From NCBI RefSeq assembly GCF_030848565.1, contig NZ_JAVDDV010000001.1, positions 248,001 to 312,000 on the forward strand: a DNA stretch of 64,000 nt. The letters run 5' to 3'. Origin of the DNA: Natronolimnohabitans sp. A-GB9. GTDB lineage: Archaea > Halobacteriota > Halobacteria > Halobacteriales > Natrialbaceae. The translations under genes were made by a program, and so were the position numbers. Shown here piece by piece: positions 43,055 to 51,868 of the stretch. Under the pieces are notes generated by a model. The model was not told where the DNA came from and searched no databases. It saw only the letters and a program-made list of their open reading frames with translations. Every line of letters begins with the position of its first letter. Position 1 is the stretch's first letter.

Positions 43055-43098
43055 GTATCCCACTGGATACGGTTTCCCTCTGGGAAAATAATTTCCCA
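43055..43098 (-). promoter_or_regulatory. suf operon upstream region with two inverted repeats
   Basis: Two perfect inverted repeats lie 50-90 bases before sufC: GTATCC-CACT-GGATAC (43055-43070) and TGGGAAA-ATAA-TTTCCCA (43081-43098). The second overlaps TATA-like sequence on the minus strand (ATATTTGG). They are good candidates for binding of an Fe-S- or redox-responsive regulator. The regulator is not identifiable. Confidence 0.5.
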
Positions 43099-43193
43099 AA
43101 TATAGAAGCTCAGTTTTTCGGTCTCTATCTAACGACCCTGATTTGAAAACCGTATTCCAGTATGACTTAAACCCCCACCGTTCGACGGTTCGA

Positions 43194-43334
43194 GTGAGTC
43201 AACGTGTCGACGATCGAACGAACGGTCCCGTTGGGACGACGGGTACGGTCCGCTACCCCGGCGCCCTCACAGGCGGTTGTGGGTCGCCGGCACCGACGGA
43301 CGGCGGTCCATCTGCCGAGCAATCACCTGGCTAA
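43194..43334 (+). CDS. Possible 46-residue protein
   Basis: A GTG-started frame (SQRVDDRTNGPVG to GPSAEQSPG) has a CTTAAAC box centred about 25 bases upstream, as in leaderless haloarchaeal genes. Its TAA stop overlaps the start of a repeat (AATACTGTC). Composition is Gly/Pro/Thr-rich and no family is recognised. It lies in the 577-base gap between sufC and polB, which otherwise holds only repeats. It may be a small gene or a non-coding transcript. Confidence 0.3.
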   Translation: MSQRVDDRTNGPVGTTGTVRYPGALTGGCGSPAPTDGGPSAEQSPG

Positions 43335-43432
43335 TACTGTCTGACAGTATGATACGGTCTCCTGTCGTCACTGACCGCCGATCGCCGACCCCGTACTGGC
43401 GATCGGCGGGACATAGTTACAGCAGTCCGTAT
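43334..43432. repeat. Intergenic hairpin element, form A, with adjoining palindrome
   Basis: At 43334-43350 the palindrome ATACTGTC-T-GACAGTAT abuts an 81-base form-A element (43352-43432): ATACGGTCTCCTGT, a perfect 12-base-pair stem (CCGCCGATCGCC, 43375-43386, with 43398-43409) and ACAGCAGTCCGTAT. The order (short palindrome then form A) is the same at 27540. Confidence 0.8.
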
Positions 43433-43584
43433 GAGTCGAGAACCGAAGTAGGGCGGCTGGTCGGAACTGTCTCTCGGTACGATCCATCGTATGGAGCCGG
43501 GAGCTTTCACCTCGAAACGCTGTAACCCTTACAGCAACCCGTACGATGCGACGAGGCGTAGTGTGACACTCGAGTAGAGGACAG

Positions 43585-46500
43585 TCACATGAAGCTGTCG
43601 AGACCCTTCTGCTCCTGGCCGCTTTTGACCTCTTGCCAGGAAACGTCCAGTGCCTCGAGGATCCGGGATATCGGCCCCTTCAGGGTCTTCTCGAGCATGG
43701 TGTCGTAGTCGACCTCGAACTCCTCGGGGATCTGGTCTTCGTACTCGAAGCAGATGACGTCGGGATCGCGCTTGAACGCGCCGTAGAGCGGATCGTGCTG
43801 GGGATCGAACCCTTCTTCGTCCTCCATTCGGCGGAAGAAGGCGGGGTCGACCCGCTCGAGGTAGAGCCGTTTGGGCTTGCTCCCGCGCTGGAAGTTGGTA
43901 CCGAGCAGCAGGTTCGCGTACTTCGCGCCCCGGACCTGTGCGGTGTCGGTGTCGTAGTTGTCCAGGCGCTTGCCGATGCCGCCGGGGATGGCGATCTCCT
44001 CGAGCGAGACCTCGCCCGTCCGGACGTCCTCGATGAGTTCGTTGACGTACTCCTTGGCCCCTTCGACGTCGCCCTCCTTGACGATCATCTCGATGACCCG
44101 GTGCTGGACCTCCTTGGTGATCGGGGCGATGTCCGATCGCTGGTACTCGAAGCCGACGATGTCGACGTCGTCGACCTCCTTGCCCTCCTTCCAGGTGATG
44201 TGGCCGGCGTAACGTTTCTTCTTTCCAGCCTGGAAGAACCGCCGGTAGAGTTTCTCGAACTCGATCTGGAAGCGATGGAACTCTGCGTTTAGTTCGTCCC
44301 GTGCGAAGTCGTCGTACCGGTCGTTGATGTGCTCCTCGATCTCGAAGGACGTCTCGAGCGCCTCCTCCTTCGAGACGTCGGGTCCGAGCTCGAGCATTAC
44401 GCTGTCGGTGTCTCCGTACGTAACCTCGTATCCCTCTTCGTTCGCAGCAGTTTCGGTGAATTCGATGACTTCACGGCCTGTAGCTGTGATCGCCGATGCG
44501 GCTTCCTTGTCGTACAGACGGAACTGTTCCCAACCGGAGACGCCGTATAGAGATTGGCCGACGAACTGGAACGTTCCGTTCCGTCCGGCAAGCAACGTAT
44601 GGTTATCCTCGACAGTGACACAGTAGACGCCATTCTCGGCCGTACTTTCGGACGCACTCCGATGCATCCGAAGCGTGTTCTTCGCGTTCTCCGTAACGTA
44701 GATACGCCACGTTCCGCTGTCTCGACTGTAGTTCGCCGTCAAACCGAGATGTGCACAGAGTCGAAGAACGTCGTCTCGCAGCAGGTCACTAGCGGTCGAG
44801 TACCGCCACGAGTTCACCTGTCGGTCTCCGTCGCCATCGACGAGAACATCGAGGAACCGTCGCTTCTGTCGGCGGCTACACTCGAAAACGAACTCGGGAA
44901 TTCGTTTCTCGAAGCTATCTTCCCCACAGAGCGACGTCAGAAGATTGCCGAGGAGTTTCGACGTGATCGTGTAGGAGCGATCGTCAACGTAGTAGTCGAA
45001 CTCCATGTCATCGAGCAATTCACCGATCGTTGCGTGGTGATCGACGCCGCCGTCAGCGATCGGGAGTTTGTCCTGAGCCAGTTTAACGGTCGTAGCAGAG
45101 CCACGGAAGTTTTCGCCGAACTGCTTGTTGTCGGACGTGTAAACGTTCCCTTCCGTTATGAACCACGCGAGTAGATCGAGGAAATCGTCGCCGTCGTAGG
45201 TTCGCGGAATCCACTTTCGTCCGGATTCACGGTGAACGAAGCTCGTCTCACAAACCTCCTCGATGTACTCGCGGTGTTCCTCGAACTCTTCGGCCGTGAA
45301 AACGTAGCCCGTTTGTTCGACGTCGGCTTTCGGCACGCGACGTGGCGTCCAGCCCAGTTCTGCCGTGAACGTGTGACCGTGGACGGACGGTCTAACCCAA
45401 ACCTCATACTCGCCGTCGATGAGTTCCGTGAGATCGACTTCCTCGAGTTCGTCTCCGTCAGGGCCGTCCCAGTCGTGGGGTAGTTCGTAGTTCGTCGCTC
45501 GATCGAGTTTCCCGGCCTCGACGAAACTGTACTCGTCTTCCGTGATTCCGTTCGTCTCGTTTTTGCGGACGAGCATTCGGTGGTTCGGCGTGACACGGAA
45601 GTCTATCTTACTCGTCTCGATATCGATCAGCTCGCCGTCGTAGTCCGGATATGCGTGGGTTTCGACGACGGGTTTGACTTCTAACTCTTCAGTCTCCGGA
45701 TCGAGCGAATATACGTCGTCGCCGACTTCGAGATCTGTAATGTTGCGCACACCATCCGGAGTTAAAACCTCCGTGTCCGGCGTGAAGCAGTTCATGATGA
45801 CCTTCACTGCGCCCTGCTGGCGGTCGTACTGCTCGTACTCGGGCGTACCGGGCTCGTGTTGATTCCGGAGTTCCTTCTTCTCCTCGCGCTCGGCGAGCAG
45901 TTCCTCGATCATCTGGCGGTTCACGCCGTCGGGCTCCTTCCGGAAGTGAGTCCCCGTCGGCGCCTCGTACGTCTCGCCGTCGTAGGTCTCGGGATCGACC
46001 TTCGTCTCCGGTGACGCGTTAACAGTCACCATGCACATAGGATACAAACTTTTCAGGTCCAGCACGGTGACGTTCTCCTTGACGCCCGTGATCGGTTCGA
46101 AGACGGCGCCGCCCTCGTACTCCTCGCCGGCCTCCTGCTGGCCCTTCGACGGAAGCGCGAACTCGCCGTGGGCCTGGTGGAGGACGTACATGTCGACCGC
46201 GTCGCCGGGCGTCGGCGCGTCCTCGAGTTTACAGCCGACGAACGAGCGCACCTCGTCCCAGAACGCGATGATCTCCTGCTGGCGGTCGAGTTCGACACAG
46301 AGTTCGACGTCCCGGAGGTTGTACGCGAGCAGTTGCGTGGGGTCGTCTTCCCAGAGGTCGCCGATGTCGCCGGCGTAGCGTTCCTTGCCGACGCCGAGTT
46401 CGGCCTCGCCGACGGCGTCGAGCCGATACGAGTCGAGTTCGGAGAACACCATCCGCTGGTAGCCATACAGCAGGTCGAAGACGACCCGGCCTTTGATGTC

Positions 46501-47544
46501 GGGTCCGCCCCAGTTACTGCGCCAGACCTCGTCGACCCGCGAGAGGCGATCGATCTCGAGGTCGTACTCGTGGTGGGGGCCCTGGAGTTCCTCGAGGCGG
46601 TCGAGGAAGTACGGCGCGTCGAAGTCCTCGAAGTTCCACCCGGTGAGGACGTCTGGATCGGTCTCCCGGATGTAGTCGACGAAGGCCTCGAGCATCGCTT
46701 CCTCCTCCTTGAAGGCCCGAACCTCGTGGTCGATCTCGCCTTCGATCGGCTCGTACTCGGTGATCTCGTCGGGGATCGGCCCGTCGCCGATCGGTGCCTC
46801 GTAGAGCCACATGAGATACTCGTCGCGGTAGGAGTCGTGGCTCGTGAGACAGACGATCGGTTCCTCGCCGTCTTCGGGAAAGCCCGAGCGATCGTCGACC
46901 TCGATGTCGAAGGTACAGACGCGTGGATCGGCGTCGACGTCTGCGGCCTCGACCTCCTCGTGGGGGACGACCAGCGAGTCGTCCTCGGCGCGGCGTTCGG
47001 GCACTCGAATCCCGCTGCGGACGTCCTTGTCGATCAGAAACCGGTTCGGAAAGAGGATGTCGGCCTCGTAGTGGTCGAAGTCGTCGCGCACCTGTCCGAC
47101 GTCCCGGGGCGTCTGGCCGAAGATCTTCGTCAGCTTCTCGCCGCGGATGCTCTCGTAGGGCTCGCCGTTCCGGTCGAACTCACGGCTGTCGGTCAGCCGA
47201 TCGTACTCCTCTTCGGGCGGTCGCTCGAGGCTGTCGGTCGGCGCGTAGAAGTAGGGACGAAAGCCGACGACCTGGACGTGCTCGAGTTCGCCATCGGGTG
47301 TCCGCCCGAAGACGTGCATGATCGGTCGTTCCTCGTCGCCGTAGCCGGCGATCGTGTAGTCGACCTGCATCACTGCGAGGTCGAGTTTGCCGTCGGGTTC
47401 CGGGAGGGTCTCTTCGACGACGTCGATCACTTCGGCGGCACTCGAGCCGCCGTTGCCCGCGACGTGGGCCGCCTCTTCGGGTGGTCGCTCCGTGGACTCG
47501 TCGGCTGAAAACTCCGCGAGTCCGGTTTGGCCCGCCTCAGTCAT
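43585..47544 (-). CDS. polB: Family-B DNA polymerase with intein
   Basis: A 1319-residue precursor; about 907 residues after splicing. It is the replicative B polymerase: exonuclease motifs CTFDIEVDDR and NFEDFDAPYFLDRL, polymerase motif A VLDLKSLYPMC, motif B KVIMN/SLYG (interrupted by the intein) and motif C VTYGDTDSVM. The C-terminus QKGLDSFM fits a PCNA-binding PIP box (QxxLxxFM). The start MTEAGQTGLAEF is supported by a TTTTATCC box about 28 bases upstream; the upstream extension in the frame is not protein-like. No other replication gene adjoins it. Confidence 0.95.
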   Translation of the reverse strand: MTEAGQTGLAEFSADESTERPPEEAAHVAGNGGSSAAEVIDVVEETLPEPDGKLDLAVMQVDYTIAGYGDEERPIMHVFGRTPDGELEHVQVVGFRPYFYAPTDSLERPPEEEYDRLTDSREFDRNGEPYESIRGEKLTKIFGQTPRDVGQVRDDFDHYEADILFPNRFLIDKDVRSGIRVPERRAEDDSLVVPHEEVEAADVDADPRVCTFDIEVDDRSGFPEDGEEPIVCLTSHDSYRDEYLMWLYEAPIGDGPIPDEITEYEPIEGEIDHEVRAFKEEEAMLEAFVDYIRETDPDVLTGWNFEDFDAPYFLDRLEELQGPHHEYDLEIDRLSRVDEVWRSNWGGPDIKGRVVFDLLYGYQRMVFSELDSYRLDAVGEAELGVGKERYAGDIGDLWEDDPTQLLAYNLRDVELCVELDRQQEIIAFWDEVRSFVGCKLEDAPTPGDAVDMYVLHQAHGEFALPSKGQQEAGEEYEGGAVFEPITGVKENVTVLDLKSLYPMCMVTVNASPETKVDPETYDGETYEAPTGTHFRKEPDGVNRQMIEELLAEREEKKELRNQHEPGTPEYEQYDRQQGAVKVIMNCFTPDTEVLTPDGVRNITDLEVGDDVYSLDPETEELEVKPVVETHAYPDYDGELIDIETSKIDFRVTPNHRMLVRKNETNGITEDEYSFVEAGKLDRATNYELPHDWDGPDGDELEEVDLTELIDGEYEVWVRPSVHGHTFTAELGWTPRRVPKADVEQTGYVFTAEEFEEHREYIEEVCETSFVHRESGRKWIPRTYDGDDFLDLLAWFITEGNVYTSDNKQFGENFRGSATTVKLAQDKLPIADGGVDHHATIGELLDDMEFDYYVDDRSYTITSKLLGNLLTSLCGEDSFEKRIPEFVFECSRRQKRRFLDVLVDGDGDRQVNSWRYSTASDLLRDDVLRLCAHLGLTANYSRDSGTWRIYVTENAKNTLRMHRSASESTAENGVYCVTVEDNHTLLAGRNGTFQFVGQSLYGVSGWEQFRLYDKEAASAITATGREVIEFTETAANEEGYEVTYGDTDSVMLELGPDVSKEEALETSFEIEEHINDRYDDFARDELNAEFHRFQIEFEKLYRRFFQAGKKKRYAGHITWKEGKEVDDVDIVGFEYQRSDIAPITKEVQHRVIEMIVKEGDVEGAKEYVNELIEDVRTGEVSLEEIAIPGGIGKRLDNYDTDTAQVRGAKYANLLLGTNFQRGSKPKRLYLERVDPAFFRRMEDEEGFDPQHDPLYGAFKRDPDVICFEYEDQIPEEFEVDYDTMLEKTLKGPISRILEALDVSWQEVKSGQEQKGLDSFM
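44554..45789 (-). other. Intein in PolB motif B (in-frame, with LAGLIDADG endonuclease)
   Basis: 412 residues (586-997 of the precursor) between Asn and Ser of KVIMN/SLYG. The N-terminal splicing block is CFTPDTEVLTPDGVR with block B FRVTPNHRMLV; the LAGLIDADG motifs are LLAWFITEGNVY and FLDVLVDGDGDR. The C-terminal block is VEDNHTLLAG then FQFVGQ, followed by host Ser. The last residue is Gln, not Asn, and Gly replaces the penultimate His, an uncommon but known type. The DNA is less GC-rich and has different codon use than the host polymerase, consistent with horizontal gain. Confidence 0.92.
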
Positions 47545-47661
47545 GGTGTCGGGCTTGGGAGCCACCGGATAAAAACCCACACACTTCGACCGACCTGCCA
47601 CCGTGAGAATATTGGGAGAGCACAAAGACATATAATGCGGTAACACATAACACACTATCAG

Positions 47662-47844
47662 GTGATCGAAGTGTCCATCGATGCCGACGATACGACGGAT
47701 AGCAGCGAGCCGCGTAGTATCCCCGAGGGCACCGCGACGGTCGAATCTTACGAGACGGAAGACGGTGTCGTCTTCTACGACGCCGAGAATCCGCTGGCGT
47801 GGGTCGAGACCTCTCGAACACTTACGCTTGCGGAGCTCGCCTGA
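47662..47844 (+). CDS. Small conserved haloarchaeal acidic protein
   Basis: A 60-residue protein ending VESYETEDGVVFYDAENPLA then WVETSRTLTLAELA, a conserved haloarchaeal small-protein family of unknown function. GTG at 47662 (or GTG at 47671) is the start; CATATAATG about 30 bases upstream is the TATA box. It is divergent from polB. The TGA stop is part of TGATACGG, a decayed repeat terminus. Confidence 0.7.
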   Translation: MIEVSIDADDTTDSSEPRSIPEGTATVESYETEDGVVFYDAENPLAWVETSRTLTLAELA

Positions 47845-47950
47845 TACGGCTCGTCGGAACTGACCGACAGCCGGCGTTCCGTCAGCCGAAATCGACTTCC
47901 GGCTACGCCGAACGCGAACGCTTTTTTGATGGCTCGTCCTCCGTTGGTGT

Positions 47951-48481
47951 GTGGACTCCGACCGGTCCGAGGACGAACCCGACGAGTACGATCCCGAGGC
48001 GGAGTTTCGGGATCCCGAGAGCGACTCCATTACGATTCCGGAGGTACCGACCGAGAACGCGGGGTCGGATCTGTTCTCGGATCTCCGCTCCGATATGGAA
48101 TCGGAGGCGGAAGCGGAACTGGCGACGACCACTGAGACGTCGCTCAGCGAATCCGACGTGCCAAGCGATCTCCTGGAGGCGTTCTGGGCGCTGGTGCTCG
48201 TCCTCAACGGCGCAATTTTGGCATACGCGCTTGCCGGGCTGTTTCTGGTCTTCGAAGGCGAGACGACGTACGCCAGTTTCCTCTTCGCTGCCGGGCTCGT
48301 ACTTACCGGGTTCGCCGTTCGTCGCTACCGAAGCGTCAAGCGACAGGATTTCTCGGTGGACGACGAGAGTGACGAAGATGACGCAAGCGACGAGGGCGAC
48401 GAAGGCAACACGCCCGCTGCCGGCGAAGACGACGCGGACGACAACGCCGACGAAACCGACCCGAATCGGTCACCGGACTGA
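47951..48481 (+). CDS. Acidic membrane protein of unknown function
   Basis: A 176-residue protein (GTG start). An acidic N-terminus of about 85 residues precedes two hydrophobic helices (LVLVLNGAILAYALAGLFLV and ASFLFAAGLVLTGFAV), then a basic stretch RRYRSVKRQ and an Asp/Glu tail. It resembles conserved haloarchaeal two-helix membrane proteins. No role can be given. Confidence 0.7.
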   Translation: MDSDRSEDEPDEYDPEAEFRDPESDSITIPEVPTENAGSDLFSDLRSDMESEAEAELATTTETSLSESDVPSDLLEAFWALVLVLNGAILAYALAGLFLVFEGETTYASFLFAAGLVLTGFAVRRYRSVKRQDFSVDDESDEDDASDEGDEGNTPAAGEDDADDNADETDPNRSPD

Positions 48482-48550
48482 CCGTCGGATAGCCGAAACT
48501 ACTTCAGGCACGCTCGGCCAACACCTGGTACCGGACGTTCCAACCCGACT

Positions 48551-49039
48551 ATGAAAACCGTCCAAGACGACACCGGCAGACGATATCTCCTTCTCAAACG
48601 ATCCGAGCACGCGAGTCTCGTCCGCGATCCACAGAGCGGAAACGAGTGTTACGTTCAAAACGACCGCCTCGAGGACGTCGACGAATCGGCCCTCGAGCTC
48701 GCGGCTCAGACCGTCGACGACCCGGTCCGAGCGCTGCTGACGAACGTACACGACGAGACAACGCTCGGCCTGTTGATCGAACTCGCCGACCGCGGTCCGC
48801 TCGGCGTCAGAACGCTGCTCGACAGCTACGACATCTGTGAGAGCGACCTGCATGGTCGACTTACGGTCCTGTCAGCCGCTGGGCTGCTCGAGGAGCCCGA
48901 CGTCGCCGGCGAACGCGGCTATCGAACCACGGCCGACTGTGATCGCGCACTCGAGGTGGTCCGAGTCGACGCCGACGCTATCGAAACCGACGTCAGCGCC
49001 GACAACGAGACGAGCACACCGGCCGAGAAACACTCCTGA
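48551..49039 (+). CDS. Winged-helix-like haloarchaeal protein
   Basis: A 162-residue soluble protein. The start MKTVQDDTGRRYLLLKRSEH with LVRDPQSGNECYVQNDRLED is a small beta-rich domain. Residues 75-140 (LGLLIELADRGPLGVRTLLD, ESDLHGRLTVLSAAGLLEEP) look like a winged helix. It is conserved in haloarchaea; DNA binding is possible but not shown. It lies after the membrane protein and converges with rad50. Confidence 0.72.
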   Translation: MKTVQDDTGRRYLLLKRSEHASLVRDPQSGNECYVQNDRLEDVDESALELAAQTVDDPVRALLTNVHDETTLGLLIELADRGPLGVRTLLDSYDICESDLHGRLTVLSAAGLLEEPDVAGERGYRTTADCDRALEVVRVDADAIETDVSADNETSTPAEKHS

Positions 49040-49109
49040 AACGAGCCGAACGAGTCGATTCTGGAGGTGCGCCACGTCGGACAGCCACGCGGCCGCTCGT
49101 ACCGATGTC

Positions 49110-49163
49110 TCGGCACCCGGACCCAGCTGCGGTAAGCCGGGACTGACCGACAGTGGGCCGTAT
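49110..49163. repeat. Decayed intergenic repeat (form C-like) at the rad50 stop
   Basis: CCCGGACCCAGCTGCGG, AAGCCGGGACTGACCGACAG and GGGCCGTATCA follow the form-C copy at 9660-9713 with several changes. The terminal GTATCA supplies the rad50 stop codon. Confidence 0.45.
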
Positions 49164-51868
49164 CAGTCGGACGCGAGCAGCTCGGACTCGGGCGGACGCC
49201 CCCGCTCGAGGCGCGACCGGTTCGAGGTGGCGTCTTTTTCGACACGGACGAGCGAATCGGCCGCCCCGACGAGCTCTTCGTCGTGGCTGACGACGACGAT
49301 CTGTTCGACGCCCAAGTCGCGCATGGATTCGACCAGCGAGACGAGTTGGGTGACGTGACCTGAGTCCAGGAAGACGGTCGGTTCGTCCAGGATCAGCGGC
49401 GGCATCGGCGCCGCGCCTTCGACGCCCTCCGCGAGCAGCCGGTAGATCGCACACCGCAGGCTGAGGTTGAACAGCGCCCGCTCGCCGCCGGAGAGCTGTT
49501 CTGGCTCGAGGGGTTCACCGTCCTTCTGATAGACCGTCAGCCGGTACTCGCCGTCGAGGTCGATTCCGGCGTAGGAATCGTTCTGGTAGACCAACTCGAA
49601 CGTCTCGTTGAGCAACCGCTCTAGGGTCTCGACGTTACGCTGGCGCAGCTCCGACCGAAGGTCGGCGTACGTCGCCTGTAACGTCTCGGCCTCGTCGTAC
49701 AGTGATTCGAGTCGCTCACACCGCTTCTCGACGGCGTCGAGACGGTCGCGAAGCTCCTCGAGTTCCTCGAGTTCCCGCTCGGCGGCACCGATCGCGTTCT
49801 GGAGATTCGTCCGTTTCTCCTCGAGGTCGGCGAGTTTGTCGTCGACCTTCTCGAGGTACTGCTCGGCGTTTTGTTTGTCTTCGCGGGCGGTCTCGACGCG
49901 GTCCTCGTCGAACTCCGACTCGAGGTCGCGCTTGCGCTCGCGCTTGTTCGAGAGGGTTTCGCGGCGTTCGTCGTTCATCGTCTGCCAGTCCCGGCGGCGT
50001 TCGCGCCGGGTCTCGATCTCGGCGGCGAGGGCCTCGCGTTCGTCGTCGATCTCGGCGATCCGGCGGAGCGACTCCAGTGTGTCCCTGATATCGCCGCGTT
50101 CGCCGTTGATCTCACCGAGTTCGGCTCGCTTCGTCGCGACCGACTCCTCGAGGTCGGCGGCTTCGGTCCGTTTCGCTTCGGCGTCGTTCTCGTACTCCGT
50201 GGCGTCCTCGAGCAGTCGATCGCGCTGTTCCCGTCGATCAGCGAGCGTCTCGCGTTTCTCCGCGAGCAGCTGCTCGACGTTGTCGCGGTTCTCCTCGAGC
50301 CGGTCGACCCGTCGTTCGGCCTCGCGTAGCTCCTCGGCGCGGTCGATCCGATCGTCGACGTCGTCGCGCTCGGCCTCGAGGGCGTCGAGTCGTTCCTCGA
50401 GGGCGGCCAGTTCCTCACGTTTCTCGTCTAAGACGTTGACGTGGGGCGAGTCCTCGACGGACTGACCGCACTCGGGACACTTCCCTTCCTCGAGCAACTG
50501 CTCGCCCTCCTCGATCGCGTTCTCGACGGTTCGGATGTCGGCGGTGACGTCGCCGATCTCGTCGGTCAACGCCTCGCGCTCGGCCTCGAGCGCCTCGAGA
50601 TGGCTCTCCGTGTCGCCGAAGTCGATCGGTGCGTCCTCGAACTGTTCACGCGCGGCGTCGATCTCCGCCTCGAGATCGTCGAGTTTTGCCTCCCGGTCTT
50701 CGATCGCCGCTTCGTCGGCCTCGAGTTTCGTCTCGAGGTCGCCGGCCTCCTCGCGGGCCTGCTCGGCTTTGGCCTCGAGGTCGTCGGCCTCCTCGCGCAG
50801 CCGTTCGATCTCACCGTTGGTTTCGGTGATCGCGACGCGAACCGCCTCTAACTCGTCACGGAGTTCCTCGTCGCGTGTCTCGAGTTCGTCGATCCGCGTC
50901 CCGACTGCGTCTGCGTCCGCATCCGCGTCCGCGTCGCCGCCTTCGGTACTCCTGAGATCGACCTTGGCGAGTAGGTCTTCGCGTTCGGCCGCGAGCTCCG
51001 TGCGTCGCTCCTCGAGGTCGCGGATCTCGGTTTTCGCGTCCTCGCGTTTGTCTTCGGTCTCGGAGATCTTCTCGCGGAGGTCGTCGATCTCCGCTCCGAG
51101 CCGGTCGATCTCCTCGCGGGTCTCCTCGTGGCGCTCGAGGACGTCTTCGGCGGTCTCGAGCGTGTTGCGGGCCTGCTCGCGTTGTGTCTCGAAGTGCTCG
51201 ATCTCCTCGTCGACGTCGGCTCGACGGGACTCGAGGCCGTTCAACCGCTCGTGGAGGTCCTTCGTCTCCTTCTTTTCGACCTGCTGGCGAACGTTCTCGA
51301 GGACCTCTCGCTGGCCGTCGAGGACCGTCTTGACGCCGAGACGGGCATCGCTTGCACGTTCGCGGTACTCCTCGAGCGCGCCGAGTTGTAGGAGGTCGTC
51401 GATCATGTCCTGGCGGTCACTCGGCGAGGCGTGGATGAGCTTGTTGACCTCGCCTTGACGGACGTAGGCGCAGTTGACGAACGCCTCGGCGTCCATTCGC
51501 AGGAGTTCGGTCACCTCGCGGCGGACGTCACGGGCCCCCTCGATCGTTTCGGTCGGCGTCTCGAGGACGCATTTGGTCGTCGACGCCCGATCGCCCCGGA
51601 GTTTGAGGTGGCGCTCGACGCTGTAGTCGCGGCCGTCGTGGGTAAAGTGGAGTTCGACTTCGGCCTCCTCCTCGCCGGTCGTGATCACGTCGTCTAACGT
51701 GCGGTCGTCGAGCGCTTTCGAGCCGTACAGCGCGAAGAAGACCGCTTCGAGCAGCGTCGACTTCCCGCTGCCGTTAACGCCGTGGACGACGGTGACGCCA
51801 CGCTCGAGTCCGAGGTCGGCCTCGCCATAGCACTTGAAGTTCAGCAGGCGAATGCGGTCGACCTTCAT
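49163..51868 (-). CDS. rad50: DNA double-strand break repair ATPase Rad50
   Basis: A 901-residue SMC-like ATPase. Walker A is VHGVNGSGKSTLLEAVFFAL (about residues 30-42). A long antiparallel coiled coil carries the zinc hook KCPECGQ (about 464-468). The C-terminal half has the signature QLSGGERALFNLSL and Walker B PLILDEPTVFLD. It dimerises through the hook, tethers DNA ends and drives Mre11. The start overlaps the end of mre11 by four bases, so they are co-translated. Its stop lies in a repeat terminus. Confidence 0.96.
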   Translation of the reverse strand: MKVDRIRLLNFKCYGEADLGLERGVTVVHGVNGSGKSTLLEAVFFALYGSKALDDRTLDDVITTGEEEAEVELHFTHDGRDYSVERHLKLRGDRASTTKCVLETPTETIEGARDVRREVTELLRMDAEAFVNCAYVRQGEVNKLIHASPSDRQDMIDDLLQLGALEEYRERASDARLGVKTVLDGQREVLENVRQQVEKKETKDLHERLNGLESRRADVDEEIEHFETQREQARNTLETAEDVLERHEETREEIDRLGAEIDDLREKISETEDKREDAKTEIRDLEERRTELAAEREDLLAKVDLRSTEGGDADADADADAVGTRIDELETRDEELRDELEAVRVAITETNGEIERLREEADDLEAKAEQAREEAGDLETKLEADEAAIEDREAKLDDLEAEIDAAREQFEDAPIDFGDTESHLEALEAEREALTDEIGDVTADIRTVENAIEEGEQLLEEGKCPECGQSVEDSPHVNVLDEKREELAALEERLDALEAERDDVDDRIDRAEELREAERRVDRLEENRDNVEQLLAEKRETLADRREQRDRLLEDATEYENDAEAKRTEAADLEESVATKRAELGEINGERGDIRDTLESLRRIAEIDDEREALAAEIETRRERRRDWQTMNDERRETLSNKRERKRDLESEFDEDRVETAREDKQNAEQYLEKVDDKLADLEEKRTNLQNAIGAAERELEELEELRDRLDAVEKRCERLESLYDEAETLQATYADLRSELRQRNVETLERLLNETFELVYQNDSYAGIDLDGEYRLTVYQKDGEPLEPEQLSGGERALFNLSLRCAIYRLLAEGVEGAAPMPPLILDEPTVFLDSGHVTQLVSLVESMRDLGVEQIVVVSHDEELVGAADSLVRVEKDATSNRSRLERGRPPESELLASD

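Noticed and set aside
47545-48207. N-terminal extension of the polymerase frame
   Set aside because: Ser/Arg-rich and antisense to two plus-strand small genes; a TTTTATCC box and the family start support the Met at 47544.
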